NCBI RefSeq assembly: GCF_000479005.1
Contig: NZ_AWXC01000062.1
Coordinates: 98,461-162,460 of the forward strand
From: Prevotella sp. BV3P1
Lineage (GTDB): Bacteria > Bacteroidota > Bacteroidia > Bacteroidales > Bacteroidaceae
Reading direction: 5' to 3'
DNA: 64,000 nt
The notes under the pieces are model-generated. The model made no database searches. It saw only the letters and a program-made list of their open reading frames with translations, and was not told the origin of the DNA. A program made the translations under genes and the position numbers. Positions 16,141 to 25,517 of this stretch are shown one piece after another. The number at the start of each line of letters is the position of its first letter. Positions within the stretch are counted from its first letter, which is position 1.

Positions 16141-18861
16141 ATGGATGTAAAAAGAGTTTATACTTTCGGCAATGGAAAAGCCGAAGGTAAAGCAGATATG
16201 AGAAATCTGCTTGGTGGCAAGGGTGCTAACCTTGCGGAAATGAATTTAATAGGCGTTCCGGTTCCTCCTGGTTTTACCATTACGACAGATGTTTGTAATG
16301 AATATTTTGACAAAGGAAGAGATGAGGTTGTTGAACTTTTAAAAGGTGACGTTGAACGTGCAGTCAAGCACATCGAAACTTTGATGAACTCAAAGTTTGG
16401 TGATTCTTCCAATCCATTGTTGCTATCAGTTCGCTCTGGCGCACGCGCCTCAATGCCTGGTATGATGGATACCATCTTGAATCTGGGATTGAATGACGAT
16501 GTTGTGGAAGGCTTGGTGAAGAAAACTGGAAATGAACGTTTTGCTTATGACAGCTACCGCCGTTTTGTACAGATGTACGGCGATGTAGTTCTCGGAATGA
16601 AACCAGCGAACAAAGAAGATATCGATCCCTTTGAAGCAATCATCATGGATGTTAAGGCAAAACGTGGAGTGAAGCTTGACAATGAAATGACCGTTGATGA
16701 TCTCAAGACATTGGTTGTTCGATTTAAGGATGCCATCAAGAAACAGACAGGAAAAGACTTCCCTACCGATCCCATGGATCAACTTTGGGGTGCCATTTGT
16801 TCGGTGTTTGACAGCTGGATGAACGAGCGAGCTATCTTGTACCGCAAGATGGAAGGCATACCCGCAGAATGGGGTACGGCCGTTTCAGTCATGGCCATGG
16901 TGTTTGGCAACATGGGTAACACCTCTGCCACTGGCGTATGCTTCTCCCGTGATGCAGCAACCGGTGAGAACCGTTTCAATGGAGAATATTTGGTCAATGC
17001 GCAAGGTGAAGACGTCGTTGCGGGCATCAGAACGCCGCAACAAATCACCAAAGAAGGAAGTATGAGATGGGCCAAGCAGCAGAATATCAGCGAAGAAATA
17101 CGCAAATCCCAATATCCTTCCATGGAAGAAGCCATGCCGGAAATCTATGAACAGCTGAACAACATTCAAGACAAGTTGGAAAAGCATTACCATGACATGC
17201 AGGACATGGAGTTCACCGTACAAGAAGGCAAGCTGTGGTTTTTACAGACCAGAAATGGAAAACGTACAGGTACCGCTATGGTCAAGATTGCCATGGATTT
17301 GCTACATGAAGGTGAGATTGACGAAAAGACGGCACTTGAACGCTGCGAACCCAATAAGCTGGATGAACTATTGCACCCAGTATTTGATAAGCTTGCACTC
17401 AGCACAGCCAAAGTTCTCACCAGAGGATTACCCGCCTCACCAGGTGCTGCATGCGGACAAATCGTATTTTTTGCAGACGATGCTGTTAAATGGCACGAGG
17501 CTGGACATCAAGTTGTCATGGTACGTATGGAAACATCTCCCGAAGACTTGGCAGGCATGTCTGCTGCAGAAGGCATCCTGACGGCTCGTGGAGGTATGAC
17601 ATCACATGCTGCCGTTGTTGCCAGAGGTATGGGCAAATGCTGTGTCTCGGGCGCAGGAGCCATCAATGTAAATTATAAAGATCGCACGGTAGAAATAGAT
17701 GGCATCGTTCTCCATGAGGGTGACTATATATCTATCAATGGCTCAACAGGCGAAATATACCAAGGCGAGGTGGAAACTCGTCCGGCTGAAGTTACCGGTG
17801 ACTTTGCAGAGCTTATGAAACTTTGCGATAAATATACAAAGTTGGTAGTACGTACCAATGCAGACACGCCGCATGACGCTGAAGTTGCACGTAATTTTGG
17901 TGCAGTTGGCATTGGCCTTTGTCGCACCGAACACATGTTCTTTGAGAATGAGAAGATCAAGGCCATGCGAGAAATGATCTTGGCTGAAACCCAAGACGGC
18001 CGCGAGAAAGCACTCGAGAAGCTCCTACCCTATCAGAAACAAGACTTCTATGGCATATTGAAAGCGATGGACGGATATCCCGTTAACATCCGATTGCTGG
18101 ATCCACCGCTACACGAATTTGTTCCTCATGATTTGGCTGGACAAGAAATCATGGCCAAGGATATGGGTGTCAGTGTGCAGCAAATTCAAAAACGTGTGAA
18201 CAGTTTAAGCGAGGCCAACCCCATGTTGGGCCATCGTGGATGCCGTCTGGGCAACACCTATCCAGAGATTACCGCCATGCAGACAAAAGCTATCTTGGGT
18301 GCCGCCATTCAATTGAAGAAGGAAGGATACGACCCAAGACCTGAGATTATGGTGCCGCTGATTGGTATCGTGAAAGAGTTTGATGTGCAAGAAAAAGTAA
18401 TTAGAGACACGGCTAAACAACTGTTTGACGAAGAGGGAATTGAAATACCATTCCATGTAGGAACGATGATTGAAATCCCACGAGCTGCACTTACAGCCGA
18501 CTTGATTGCTGAACGCGCTGAGTACTTTAGCTTTGGAACAAATGACCTTACTCAAATGACATTTGGATATAGTCGTGATGACATTGCAAGTTTCTTACCA
18601 GTTTATTTGGAACAGAAAATATTAAAGGTAGATCCGTTCCAAGTATTAGACCAAGATGGCGTAGGACAGCTTATTAAAATGGCCGTAGAAAAAGGTCGCT
18701 CCACTCGTAAGAATCTTACATGTGGCATTTGTGGTGAGCATGGTGGTGAGCCTACATCCGTGAAATTCTGTCATAGGGTAGGTCTTAACTACGTTAGTTG
18801 TTCACCGTTCAGAGTTCCTATCGCCCGCCTAGCAGCGGCGCAGGCAGCAGTTGAGGAATAA
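16141..18861 (+). CDS. ppdK: Pyruvate, phosphate dikinase
   Basis: A 906-residue enzyme that interconverts pyruvate, ATP and phosphate with phosphoenolpyruvate, AMP and pyrophosphate. Domain order is as usual: ATP-grasp nucleotide-binding domain (about 1-350), phospho-His domain with the catalytic His in GGMTSHAAVVARGMG (about 455) and the TIM-barrel PEP/pyruvate domain (about 530-906) with CGICGEHGG near the end holding the catalytic Cys. All key residues are present and the length is typical. In Prevotella and relatives it can run in either direction around PEP and pyruvate. A palindromic operator candidate and a strong promoter precede it; a hairpin follows. Confidence 0.97.
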   Translation: MDVKRVYTFGNGKAEGKADMRNLLGGKGANLAEMNLIGVPVPPGFTITTDVCNEYFDKGRDEVVELLKGDVERAVKHIETLMNSKFGDSSNPLLLSVRSGARASMPGMMDTILNLGLNDDVVEGLVKKTGNERFAYDSYRRFVQMYGDVVLGMKPANKEDIDPFEAIIMDVKAKRGVKLDNEMTVDDLKTLVVRFKDAIKKQTGKDFPTDPMDQLWGAICSVFDSWMNERAILYRKMEGIPAEWGTAVSVMAMVFGNMGNTSATGVCFSRDAATGENRFNGEYLVNAQGEDVVAGIRTPQQITKEGSMRWAKQQNISEEIRKSQYPSMEEAMPEIYEQLNNIQDKLEKHYHDMQDMEFTVQEGKLWFLQTRNGKRTGTAMVKIAMDLLHEGEIDEKTALERCEPNKLDELLHPVFDKLALSTAKVLTRGLPASPGAACGQIVFFADDAVKWHEAGHQVVMVRMETSPEDLAGMSAAEGILTARGGMTSHAAVVARGMGKCCVSGAGAINVNYKDRTVEIDGIVLHEGDYISINGSTGEIYQGEVETRPAEVTGDFAELMKLCDKYTKLVVRTNADTPHDAEVARNFGAVGIGLCRTEHMFFENEKIKAMREMILAETQDGREKALEKLLPYQKQDFYGILKAMDGYPVNIRLLDPPLHEFVPHDLAGQEIMAKDMGVSVQQIQKRVNSLSEANPMLGHRGCRLGNTYPEITAMQTKAILGAAIQLKKEGYDPRPEIMVPLIGIVKEFDVQEKVIRDTAKQLFDEEGIEIPFHVGTMIEIPRAALTADLIAERAEYFSFGTNDLTQMTFGYSRDDIASFLPVYLEQKILKVDPFQVLDQDGVGQLIKMAVEKGRSTRKNLTCGICGEHGGEPTSVKFCHRVGLNYVSCSPFRVPIARLAAAQAAVEE

Positions 18862-18888
18862 AGCCTATTCACATTTATCAACAGCAAT

Positions 18889-18929
18889 AGGTCAGGTAGT
18901 TGCGTGTATCTACACAAACTACCTGGCCT
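18889..18929 (+). terminator. Hairpin after ppdK
   Basis: Stem AGGTCAGGTAGTT with AACTACCTGGCCT (one G-U pair) and an inner stem GTGTA/TACAC. There is no long U-run. It ends 15 bases before the next start codon, so it may act on that gene as well as ending ppdK. Confidence 0.6.
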
Positions 18930-18944
18930 TAACTTAAAATCGAC

Positions 18945-19418
18945 ATGTTATCAAGATTATTTATTCTCATCCTTAGTTGTTTCTTTTTCATGAATACACA
19001 AGCTGACAATGGTGCAAAAGTGGCAACTGTCAGTATCGGTTCAGAATACCAACAAGCTCTGACGGACATTAAGGCCGAGTTTGGTGAACCTACAACCATT
19101 GACAAACAGGCTATTGAATTCAAGAATTTGACCTATCATAATTTTAAATTCGACTTAGTCATCTTTAAGTTCAAGAATGATAAATTAAATGAAGCTCGCT
19201 TTTTTATGAGAGCCAAAAACAAATTAAGCGCTGATAAAAAGGTTGAAGCCTTGTCTAAAGAGCTGGGTAAAAAACATGCACTTTCAGAAGATTATGAAGA
19301 TGGCTCGTATTTCTATAAAGGCGGTTTGTCACCAAAAGGTATAGGCCACTTGTTTACCATCTCGGCAGCCAAAAGGCAAGGTGTATGGAATGCTGAATTG
19401 ACTTACGGTCCATTCTAA
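18945..19418 (+). CDS. Small secreted protein of unknown function
   Basis: A 157-residue protein I do not recognise. Residues 1-20 are a signal peptide (hydrophobic run LFILILSCFFFM, cleavage likely after TQA). The mature part is Lys-rich with alternating strands and one helix; the Phe and Tyr pattern (EFKNLTYHNFKFDLVIFKF) suggests a small beta-rich periplasmic domain. No Cys remains after cleavage and there is no lipobox. It has no clear ribosome binding site and starts 15 bases after the ppdK hairpin; expression by read-through or by an unseen promoter is possible. It is intact with a normal codon pattern, so I take it as real. Confidence 0.75.
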   Translation: MLSRLFILILSCFFFMNTQADNGAKVATVSIGSEYQQALTDIKAEFGEPTTIDKQAIEFKNLTYHNFKFDLVIFKFKNDKLNEARFFMRAKNKLSADKKVEALSKELGKKHALSEDYEDGSYFYKGGLSPKGIGHLFTISAAKRQGVWNAELTYGPF

Positions 19419-19573
19419 TTCATGCGTTTTACCTTTTCTTTGTGTCCATGGTAAGGATGCCGCAAAGCTACGATATAACTGTTTGATAAACGCAGGGCCA
19501 CATCATATCTATTCCTGTTGGGGCCAATGCATGCAACACTAAATTTTATGAGCATATTAAATGGTCAAAAAAT

Positions 19574-19604
19574 TTTGGGCATTGCCAAATTATTATTACA
19601 TTTG
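19574..19604 (+). promoter_or_regulatory. Promoter of tRNA-Ser
   Basis: TTTG at 19574-19577, 19 bases, TACATTTG at 19597-19604; the tRNA starts 13 bases later. Confidence 0.8.
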
Positions 19605-19616
19605 CATACTCATTTA

Positions 19617-19707
19617 GGAAGATTGGCAGAGTGACCGAATGCGCTGGACTCGAAATCCGGTATACCCTTTTTGGGTATCGGGGGTTTGAATCCCTCATCT
19701 TCCGCCA
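19617..19707 (+). tRNA. tRNA-Ser (anticodon CGA)
   Basis: Acceptor stem GGAAGAT with ATCTTCC at 19697-19703, discriminator G, encoded CCA at 19705-19707. The anticodon arm CTGGA-CTCGAAA-TCCGG places CGA at 19651-19653, which reads UCG. The long variable arm (TACCC/GGGTA hairpin) is the mark of a class II serine tRNA. A 22-base repeat array starts 15 bases downstream. Confidence 0.95.
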
Positions 19708-19721
19708 ACAAAAGAGCCTTC

Positions 19722-19897
19722 AAACTCATTGATTTTGCTTACCAAAGTCAATGAGTTTGAGCTTTTAAGGCAATGACTTTGCGTGTTAATAACTTAGACT
19801 TAGTGTGTTAATAGCTTAGACTTTGCGTGTTAATAGCATAGACTTTGAGCAACAATATCATTGACTTTGAGCAACAATAGCATTGACTTTGAGCACT
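19722..19897. repeat. 22-base tandem array B, 8 units
   Basis: Eight units in exact 22-base register from 19722 (starts at 19722, 19744, 19766, 19788, 19810, 19832, 19854, 19876). Cores include AAAGTCAATGAGTTT, AATATCATTGACTTT and AATAGCATTGACTTT; linkers such as GAGCAAC and GCGTGTT recur in neighbouring units, which shows recent local duplication. It lies between tRNA-Ser and a strong terminator, so it is probably transcribed with the tRNA precursor. Confidence 0.92.
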
Positions 19898-19937
19898 CGT
19901 CTGTTTGGGTATACTTTTAGTACTCAAAACATAAACC

Positions 19938-19981
19938 AAAAAAGTTCGAGATAACATCATAGTGTTGACTCGAACTTTTTT
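19938..19981. terminator. Strong bidirectional terminator between array B and atpG
   Basis: A 13-base perfect stem, AAAAAAGTTCGAG with CTCGAACTTTTTT, around an 18-base loop that contains a further AACA/TGTT pairing. It has U-runs on both strands, so it can end the ATP synthase operon and the tRNA-Ser transcript. Confidence 0.88.
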
Positions 19982-20001
19982 GTTCAATTGCATCAAATTG
20001 T

Positions 20002-20976
20002 TTAGTTATTGATAGTACCGCCAACGATATCCAACAACTCGTTTGTAATGGCCTGCTGCCTACTCTTGTTAAACTGTAGATTGAGTGAACGAAGCAAATC
20101 ATCAGCATTGTCGGTGGCTGTCTGCATGGCGACCATCCGAGTAGCATGCTCACTTGCGTTGCTATCCAGCAATGCTGTATAGAACATGAGGTGTAATTGG
20201 TTAGGTATCAAGGAACCCAATACAGTCTTAACATCAGGCTCTACAATGAAGTCATCGTTCAACGGCTTGGCATCAATCTCTTTCCTTTCAACTTTTAGAT
20301 TCTTTTTTCTCAAGTATTCCTGTGCCCTTGCCGTCGTGTAAGAAGATTTCAAATCACGATCATTTCCCCATCCAATCTCCGTTGACAAGTCAATGGGCAA
20401 GAAGGTTTTACGAGTCAGAATCTGCGAACCAACACTCTTGAAGTGATGATAAATCATCTCGACCTTGTCATACTCACCGTCTAAAAACTTCTGTGCAATT
20501 TCATGAGCAATCTGTTGGCATGTCTGTGCATTAGGTTTGTCAGCCAATTCAATGAAATTTCCAGCAGACTTATACCCCATCTTTGCAACACGCTCAGCGA
20601 CTTTTCGGCCGATAGGATAAATAATGATGTCGTCCTTATCAATTCCTTGACGGCGGTAATCTTCAATCGCCTGTTGCATCATTTTCAACACATTAACATT
20701 GAAACTACCGCATAGACTGCTGTTTGAAGCAAAAACCACCAGTGCCACTCTCTTCAAGTTTGGACGTTTAGCGTCAAATGGCGTGTCAGTATCTGGCGTG
20801 GAAATAAGAAATGACTTTAGAATATGTTCCAACATATTTTCGTATGGGAGCATATTCTCTACTCTTACCTGTGCATGATGAAGTTTGCTAGATGCAACCA
20901 ACTTCATCGCACTTGTTATTTTCCGGGTATTCTTGACACTGGCAATACGTGTCTTTATCTCTTTGAGTGACGGCAT
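20002..20976 (-). CDS. atpG: F1Fo ATP synthase subunit gamma
   Basis: The 324-residue central stalk of F1. The N-terminal helix MPSLKEIKTRIASVKNTRKI, which enters the catalytic hexamer, and the C-terminal helix ending in QAITNELLDIVGG are both intact. The central Rossmann-like region is about 30 residues longer than in E. coli (an extra basic stretch near residues 215-245, QEYLRKKNLKVERKEIDAKPL), common in Bacteroidetes. It is the last gene of the operon, 3 bases after atpA, and a strong terminator follows. Confidence 0.97.
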   Translation of the reverse strand: MPSLKEIKTRIASVKNTRKITSAMKLVASSKLHHAQVRVENMLPYENMLEHILKSFLISTPDTDTPFDAKRPNLKRVALVVFASNSSLCGSFNVNVLKMMQQAIEDYRRQGIDKDDIIIYPIGRKVAERVAKMGYKSAGNFIELADKPNAQTCQQIAHEIAQKFLDGEYDKVEMIYHHFKSVGSQILTRKTFLPIDLSTEIGWGNDRDLKSSYTTARAQEYLRKKNLKVERKEIDAKPLNDDFIVEPDVKTVLGSLIPNQLHLMFYTALLDSNASEHATRMVAMQTATDNADDLLRSLNLQFNKSRQQAITNELLDIVGGTINN

Positions 20977-20979
20977 AGG

Positions 20980-22569
20980 CTATGAAACTTTGTAAGAAGC
21001 TGTCACTTCGCTCATGGTTTCCTCAATGGTCTTGATGGCTTCATCTGTTAATTGGCCAGACTCAAGAAGCTGCAGTACATCCGTATGTTTGGTGCGCATA
21101 GCTTCCAAAAAGATATCTTGGCATGCGCGAACTTCTTCAAGCGGCGCCTCATGCAGCAACCCATGAACGCCACAATATAGAATGGCAACTTGCTCACCCA
21201 CTGGAACAGGACTGTATTGTGGCTGAATCAACAACTGATTGTTCTTTCTGCCTCGATCCAGTGTCATCGCTGTAACGGAATCCATGTCACTGGAGAACTT
21301 GGAGAATGCTTCAAGCTCACGATACTGTGCTTGATCAATTTTCAAGGTTCCCGCAACTTTCTTCATGCTCTTGATCTGAGCACTACCACCGACACGTGAC
21401 ACAGAGATACCCACATTGACGGCAGGTCGGAAACCTTGATTGAAGAGATTCGACTCAAGGTAAATCTGTCCATCAGTAATAGAGATAACATTGGTAGGAA
21501 TATAGGCTGACACATCACCTGCCTGGGTTTCAATAATTGGCAAGGCTGTCAGCGAACCACCACCCTTAACATGCCCCTTCAGGCACTCAGGCAAGTCGTT
21601 CATCTGCTCGGCTACCTCTTGCTGGTCATTGATGCGGGCAGCCCGTTCCAACAATCTTGAGTGTAGATAAAACACATCACCTGGATAAGCTTCACGTCCA
21701 GAAGGACGACGTAGAATCAGTGAAATCTCGCGATAAGCAACAGCCTGTTTAGATAAATCATCGTATACCACAAGAGCTGACTCCCCTCGATCGCGGAAAT
21801 ATTCACCGATGGCAGCACCTGCAAACGGCGCATAGTATTGCATGGCAGCTGGATCTGCTGCCGTGGCAGAAACAATGATGGAGTAAGGTAAAGCGCCATG
21901 TTCTTTTAATGTCTGAACAAGGTTTGCAACAGTAGATGCTTTTTGGCCAATGGCTACGTAAATGCAGTAAACGGGTTTGCCGGCATCATAAAAGCTCTTC
22001 TGGTTGATAATAGTGTCAACCGCAATAGCAGTTTTACCAGTTTGACGGTCACCAATAATCAACTCACGTTGTCCTCTACCGATTGGAATCATCGAATCAA
22101 CAGATTTCAATCCCGTTTGCAGCGGTTCTTTCACGGGTTGTCTATAAATAACGCCCGGAGCTTTACGATCCAACGGCATCTCAAACGAGTCTGTCATATC
22201 CAGTTCGCCCAATCCGTCAATAGACTCACCAAGAGGGTTGATGACACGTCCAAGCATGTTGTCATTCACGCGGATAGATGCGATGCGATGGGTACGCTTC
22301 ACAACCATCCCCTCCTTAATGGAAGATGTTGCTCCTAAAAGAATACAACCAACGTTATCTTCCTCCAGGTTCATCACAATTGCCATCACGCCATTCTCAA
22401 ACTCGAGCAACTCGTTAGCTTCGGCGTTCTGCAAACCATAGACACGGGCCACACCATCCCCCACGTTAAGTACGGTACCAGTTTCATCAAATTGATTGTC
22501 CGAGCTGATACCTCTTAGTTGTTGAAGTAGTACGTCTGACACTTCGCTTGGTTTTATTTTGTCTGACAT
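20980..22569 (-). CDS. atpA: F1Fo ATP synthase subunit alpha
   Basis: The 529-residue non-catalytic nucleotide-binding subunit of F1. The Walker A motif GDRQTGKTA, the arginine finger region in [17 protein letters not shown] and the N-terminal beta-barrel crown are present. The length is slightly above the E. coli protein (513). It lies 19 bases downstream of atpH on the same strand. Confidence 0.98.
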   Translation of the reverse strand: MSDKIKPSEVSDVLLQQLRGISSDNQFDETGTVLNVGDGVARVYGLQNAEANELLEFENGVMAIVMNLEEDNVGCILLGATSSIKEGMVVKRTHRIASIRVNDNMLGRVINPLGESIDGLGELDMTDSFEMPLDRKAPGVIYRQPVKEPLQTGLKSVDSMIPIGRGQRELIIGDRQTGKTAIAVDTIINQKSFYDAGKPVYCIYVAIGQKASTVANLVQTLKEHGALPYSIIVSATAADPAAMQYYAPFAGAAIGEYFRDRGESALVVYDDLSKQAVAYREISLILRRPSGREAYPGDVFYLHSRLLERAARINDQQEVAEQMNDLPECLKGHVKGGGSLTALPIIETQAGDVSAYIPTNVISITDGQIYLESNLFNQGFRPAVNVGISVSRVGGSAQIKSMKKVAGTLKIDQAQYRELEAFSKFSSDMDSVTAMTLDRGRKNNQLLIQPQYSPVPVGEQVAILYCGVHGLLHEAPLEEVRACQDIFLEAMRTKHTDVLQLLESGQLTDEAIKTIEETMSEVTASYKVS

Positions 22570-22588
22570 TTTATCTTTTCTTTTTAAT

Positions 22589-23125
22589 TTATTTCTTAAG
22601 CTCTTTCAGAATATTGTTCAATTTTGTTTGAACACTGGCATCCATACGGTAAGAATCATATTCAAGGATAAAGCCTCCTATGATGTCTGGGTCGACTTCT
22701 GTTTGGAATTCAACCGTACCTTGAGACTTCCTTTGAACCATCTGTTTCATTTTCTGCTCCACCTCTGACGTAACTGTTGTTGCAGTAATCAATCGTCCAC
22801 TGATGATGTTGTTCTGTTTTCGATAGAGCGTAATATAAGATGTGGCCATCATCTGGATGACATTCTCTCTGCCTTCTTGTAGAACCAGCTGGATGAATCT
22901 CGCTGTCAATTCAGACAGATTCTTCCCACAAGCAACTTGCAAAAGTGCTTGCTTTTTGTTCTTTTCAAGCATCGGATTGTCAATCGTAGGACGCAGTTCA
23001 GGTACACGGTTATACTGATCAGCAAGAGTTATCATCTCCTGATAAACCTTGTCTTCCAGGTTCAGCTCCATCGCACATTTTAAAAGCGCCCTTGCATATC
23101 TGACTGATATTACACCTATAGCCAT
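22589..23125 (-). CDS. atpH: F1Fo ATP synthase subunit delta
   Basis: The 178-residue peripheral-stalk subunit that caps the alpha-beta hexamer. The N-terminal six-helix domain ([16 protein letters not shown]) and the C-terminal conserved [16 protein letters not shown] motif are both seen. It starts 6 bases after atpF. Confidence 0.95.
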   Translation of the reverse strand: MAIGVISVRYARALLKCAMELNLEDKVYQEMITLADQYNRVPELRPTIDNPMLEKNKKQALLQVACGKNLSELTARFIQLVLQEGRENVIQMMATSYITLYRKQNNIISGRLITATTVTSEVEQKMKQMVQRKSQGTVEFQTEVDPDIIGGFILEYDSYRMDASVQTKLNNILKELKK

Positions 23126-23131
23126 ATCCTT

Positions 23132-23638
23132 CTACTCGTTATTTTTACCAACAGAAATGTCATTCAGCAGTTTGTTGATTAACTCCATTTGACTCTCATT
23201 CGAAGAAAGTTTCTCGCGAACAATCTTTTCTGCCACCTGAATGGAAATCTCAGCTACCTGTGTGCGAATGTCGCGAATGGCATTTTGCTTTTCTGCTTCT
23301 ATTTCAGCCTTTGCCTCATTGAGCAATCTGGAACCTTCATTTGTAGCTTTCTCCTGAGCTTTCACAACAATCGCATCGCGAGTATCCGCCGCATCCTTCA
23401 ATATTTGTGCCTGCTTTTCTCTCGCATTCTGGAGCATGGTTTCCCCTTCTTTCTGTATGTTTGCAAGTCTTTCATTGGCCTCATGGGCCTTTCTCAAGCT
23501 GTCGTCAATGAATTCCTTTCGGCTATTCACCATATTGACAATCGATGGAAAGCCCCATTTCCATAAGATGGCCAATACAATAATAAAGACGACGGCCATC
23601 CAGAAAAACAATCCAAAATCAGGAGTTATTAATGACAT
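23132..23638 (-). CDS. atpF: F1Fo ATP synthase subunit b
   Basis: The 168-residue peripheral stator. One N-terminal membrane helix (residues 8-28, LFFWMAVVFIIVLAILWKWGF) is followed by a long charged coiled coil (about 35-155) rich in Glu, Lys and Ala that dimerises and contacts delta. The length is typical. A gap of 89 bases separates it from atpE. Confidence 0.96.
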   Translation of the reverse strand: MSLITPDFGLFFWMAVVFIIVLAILWKWGFPSIVNMVNSRKEFIDDSLRKAHEANERLANIQKEGETMLQNAREKQAQILKDAADTRDAIVVKAQEKATNEGSRLLNEAKAEIEAEKQNAIRDIRTQVAEISIQVAEKIVREKLSSNESQMELINKLLNDISVGKNNE

Positions 23639-23727
23639 AAGCTATTATTAATTTCTTGTTAATCAGTTGAATGTGTACATTATACATCGCCAGATGGCAA
23701 CACAAATGCCATCTGTTATTTCAACTT

Positions 23728-23970
23728 CTATACAAACAATGCTAGCAGAGCAATGATGATCGAAAGGAATGCTGCACCTTCAATCAATGCGGCTGCAATA
23801 ATCATGGAAGAACGCAAGTCACCCATCTTCTCTGGCTGACGTGCCATAGCATCCATGGCATTACCACCAATGCGTCCGATACCGATACCAGCACCAATTA
23901 CAGATATACCACCGCCAACTGCGGCACCTAATTTTGCGACAGCATCTGCTGCTAATAATAATGATAACAT
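23728..23970 (-). CDS. atpE: F1Fo ATP synthase subunit c
   Basis: The 80-residue ring subunit: two helices joined by the conserved ARQPEK loop. The carboxylate is Glu in AALIEGAAF on helix 2. The partner positions that bind sodium in Na+-driven rings are not kept: the Gln of helix 1 is Ile (GIGIGRIGG) and the residue after the Glu is Gly instead of Ser or Thr. The ring is therefore expected to be proton driven. Confidence 0.96.
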   Translation of the reverse strand: MLSLLLAADAVAKLGAAVGGGISVIGAGIGIGRIGGNAMDAMARQPEKMGDLRSSMIIAAALIEGAAFLSIIIALLALFV

Positions 23971-24013
23971 AGTCGTTTTAATTTTAAGTTATTATTTTAA
24001 TATATTTCAATTT

Positions 24014-25096
24014 CTATTCTATAGAGGCACTGTGTTCCTTGACATGAGCGAGAGAGATGAAGACTGCGCTCAACATGGTAAACACTAATGCTTGGATATA
24101 GCATACCAACAGTTCCAGCAACATCATGAAGATGCTCATCAGGACACTGACAACAGTCATCAAAGTGCCTGATACTGGGTTAATGGCAAACATGATAAAG
24201 ATGATGCAGGCAAACGATATGGCAATGGCATGGCCAGCCATCATGTTGGCAAACAATCGAATCATCAAGGCCAGAGGCTTTGTGAGGATTCCAAAGAACT
24301 CGATAAAAGGCATCAAAGGAATCGGTGCCTTCATCCACAAAGGGACGTCCGGCCAGAAGATTTCTTTCCAATATGCTTTCGTTCCTGTTAAGTTCGTTAC
24401 CAAGAAAGTGCATAGAGCCAAGAAGAAAGTACAGGTGATATTTCCCGTAAGGTTACCTCCTCCTGGCGGAAAAGGTATGACACCCATAAAGTTGGAGATG
24501 AGGATGAAGAAAAAACAGGTCAACAGGTATGGAGCATACTTATCAGCTTCCTTACCCAGTGTCGGTTTAATTACATCATCATATACAGACATGACAAACA
24601 TGTGCACCATCCCCGTAAATCCTCCTGGAGCTGGGTCACTCGGCTTATGTTTGCGACACCATCTGGAAGGAATCAGTATACAGAGCAGTAAGATAATGGC
24701 ATTGATAAACAGAATGACAACAGTTTTGGTGATAGATATATCGAAAGGACGGACCTCTTCTCCATTCACCATCTCGCAAATCTTATTCTCGTGTACCTCG
24801 TTGTTTGCAATATACAAGCCATAAGGACCTGGCCTGTTACCTTGTTCATTGGGCTCATGTGCAAATTCATTACTGCAAAAAACATGCCATCCTGTCGAAC
24901 TTTTGACGATAATCGGCAGATGCAACACGATTGGCTTGCCCATAAAGTCAGTTATGTGCCACTCGTAGGAGTCTTTAATATGGCCCATCAAAATCTCCTC
25001 CAAGTCAATATTTTCCTTTTCCTGGTTTGCAGCCATCGCTGGAGAAAGAACCAGAAACAGGGTCAACAGACAGAAGATATGTTTGATATATTTCAT
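24014..25096 (-). CDS. atpB: F1Fo ATP synthase subunit a, with signal peptide and long N-terminal extension
   Basis: The 360-residue proton-channel subunit. The essential Arg is in LALMIRLFANMMAGH, and the last five helices match the family. It is about 90 residues longer than the E. coli protein: residues 1-22 form a cleavable-looking signal peptide (ending AMA) and residues 23-120 form a hydrophilic, probably periplasmic domain before the first channel helix. This extension is known in Bacteroidetes. The ATG at 25096 overlaps the stop of the upstream small membrane gene (ATGA). Confidence 0.96.
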   Translation of the reverse strand: MKYIKHIFCLLTLFLVLSPAMAANQEKENIDLEEILMGHIKDSYEWHITDFMGKPIVLHLPIIVKSSTGWHVFCSNEFAHEPNEQGNRPGPYGLYIANNEVHENKICEMVNGEEVRPFDISITKTVVILFINAIILLLCILIPSRWCRKHKPSDPAPGGFTGMVHMFVMSVYDDVIKPTLGKEADKYAPYLLTCFFFILISNFMGVIPFPPGGGNLTGNITCTFFLALCTFLVTNLTGTKAYWKEIFWPDVPLWMKAPIPLMPFIEFFGILTKPLALMIRLFANMMAGHAIAISFACIIFIMFAINPVSGTLMTVVSVLMSIFMMLLELLVCYIQALVFTMLSAVFISLAHVKEHSASIE

Positions 25097-25503
25097 TTCT
25101 TAATGCTTATTTGATTCTTCTTCTCTACGCGTGAAAAATAGGTTGCATCATAAATCACCATCGCTAAATAGTAAATTGTGAACATAGCTGCGAATGCAAT
25201 AACTTGCTCTCTGGCTCGAACGATGAAACAATACACCAGAACCACTAATATTCCCAAAAAGAACTTCACGGCCATGGCTGTCAAGTAAAAGCCCGTCAGC
25301 TTCGTTGGAGATGCCTTCGCTGTTTTCTTCCATAAAGCAGCATAGACGAGAGTTGTGGTTAAAAAATACAGCACACACACCACCAGTCCTGTCAGCATCG
25401 GTGTGTTGGAAGTGATTTGTATAGCTAATAAGAAACCCAGCATGAATCCTGCAATGATCCATAAACTAACTTTCTTATATTGTTTAACCACAGAATCAAT
25501 CAT
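25093..25503 (-). CDS. Small membrane protein of the ATP synthase operon (AtpI-like position)
   Basis: A 136-residue protein with four hydrophobic segments (about residues 11-31, 37-57, 74-96, 101-122). It occupies the place that AtpI or a c-ring assembly helper takes in other operons, but I cannot show homology to AtpI by eye. The ATG at 25503 is preferred, with a hydrophilic start (MIDSVVKQYKKV) before helix 1; a start ten codons upstream would overlap atpC. Coupling to atpB by a 4-base overlap supports a role in Fo assembly. Confidence 0.8.
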   Translation of the reverse strand: MIDSVVKQYKKVSLWIIAGFMLGFLLAIQITSNTPMLTGLVVCVLYFLTTTLVYAALWKKTAKASPTKLTGFYLTAMAVKFFLGILVVLVYCFIVRAREQVIAFAAMFTIYYLAMVIYDATYFSRVEKKNQISIKK

Positions 25504-25517
25504 GAACTTTCCGTTTA

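Noticed and set aside
19722..19897. A CRISPR array
   Set aside because: Repeats are contiguous, with no unique spacers of 26-40 bases, the units diverge, and there are no cas genes in the window.
23728..23970. A sodium-driven ATP synthase ring
   Set aside because: The Gln of helix 1 and the Ser/Thr after the Glu that hold sodium are both missing, although a sodium antiporter gene lies nearby.
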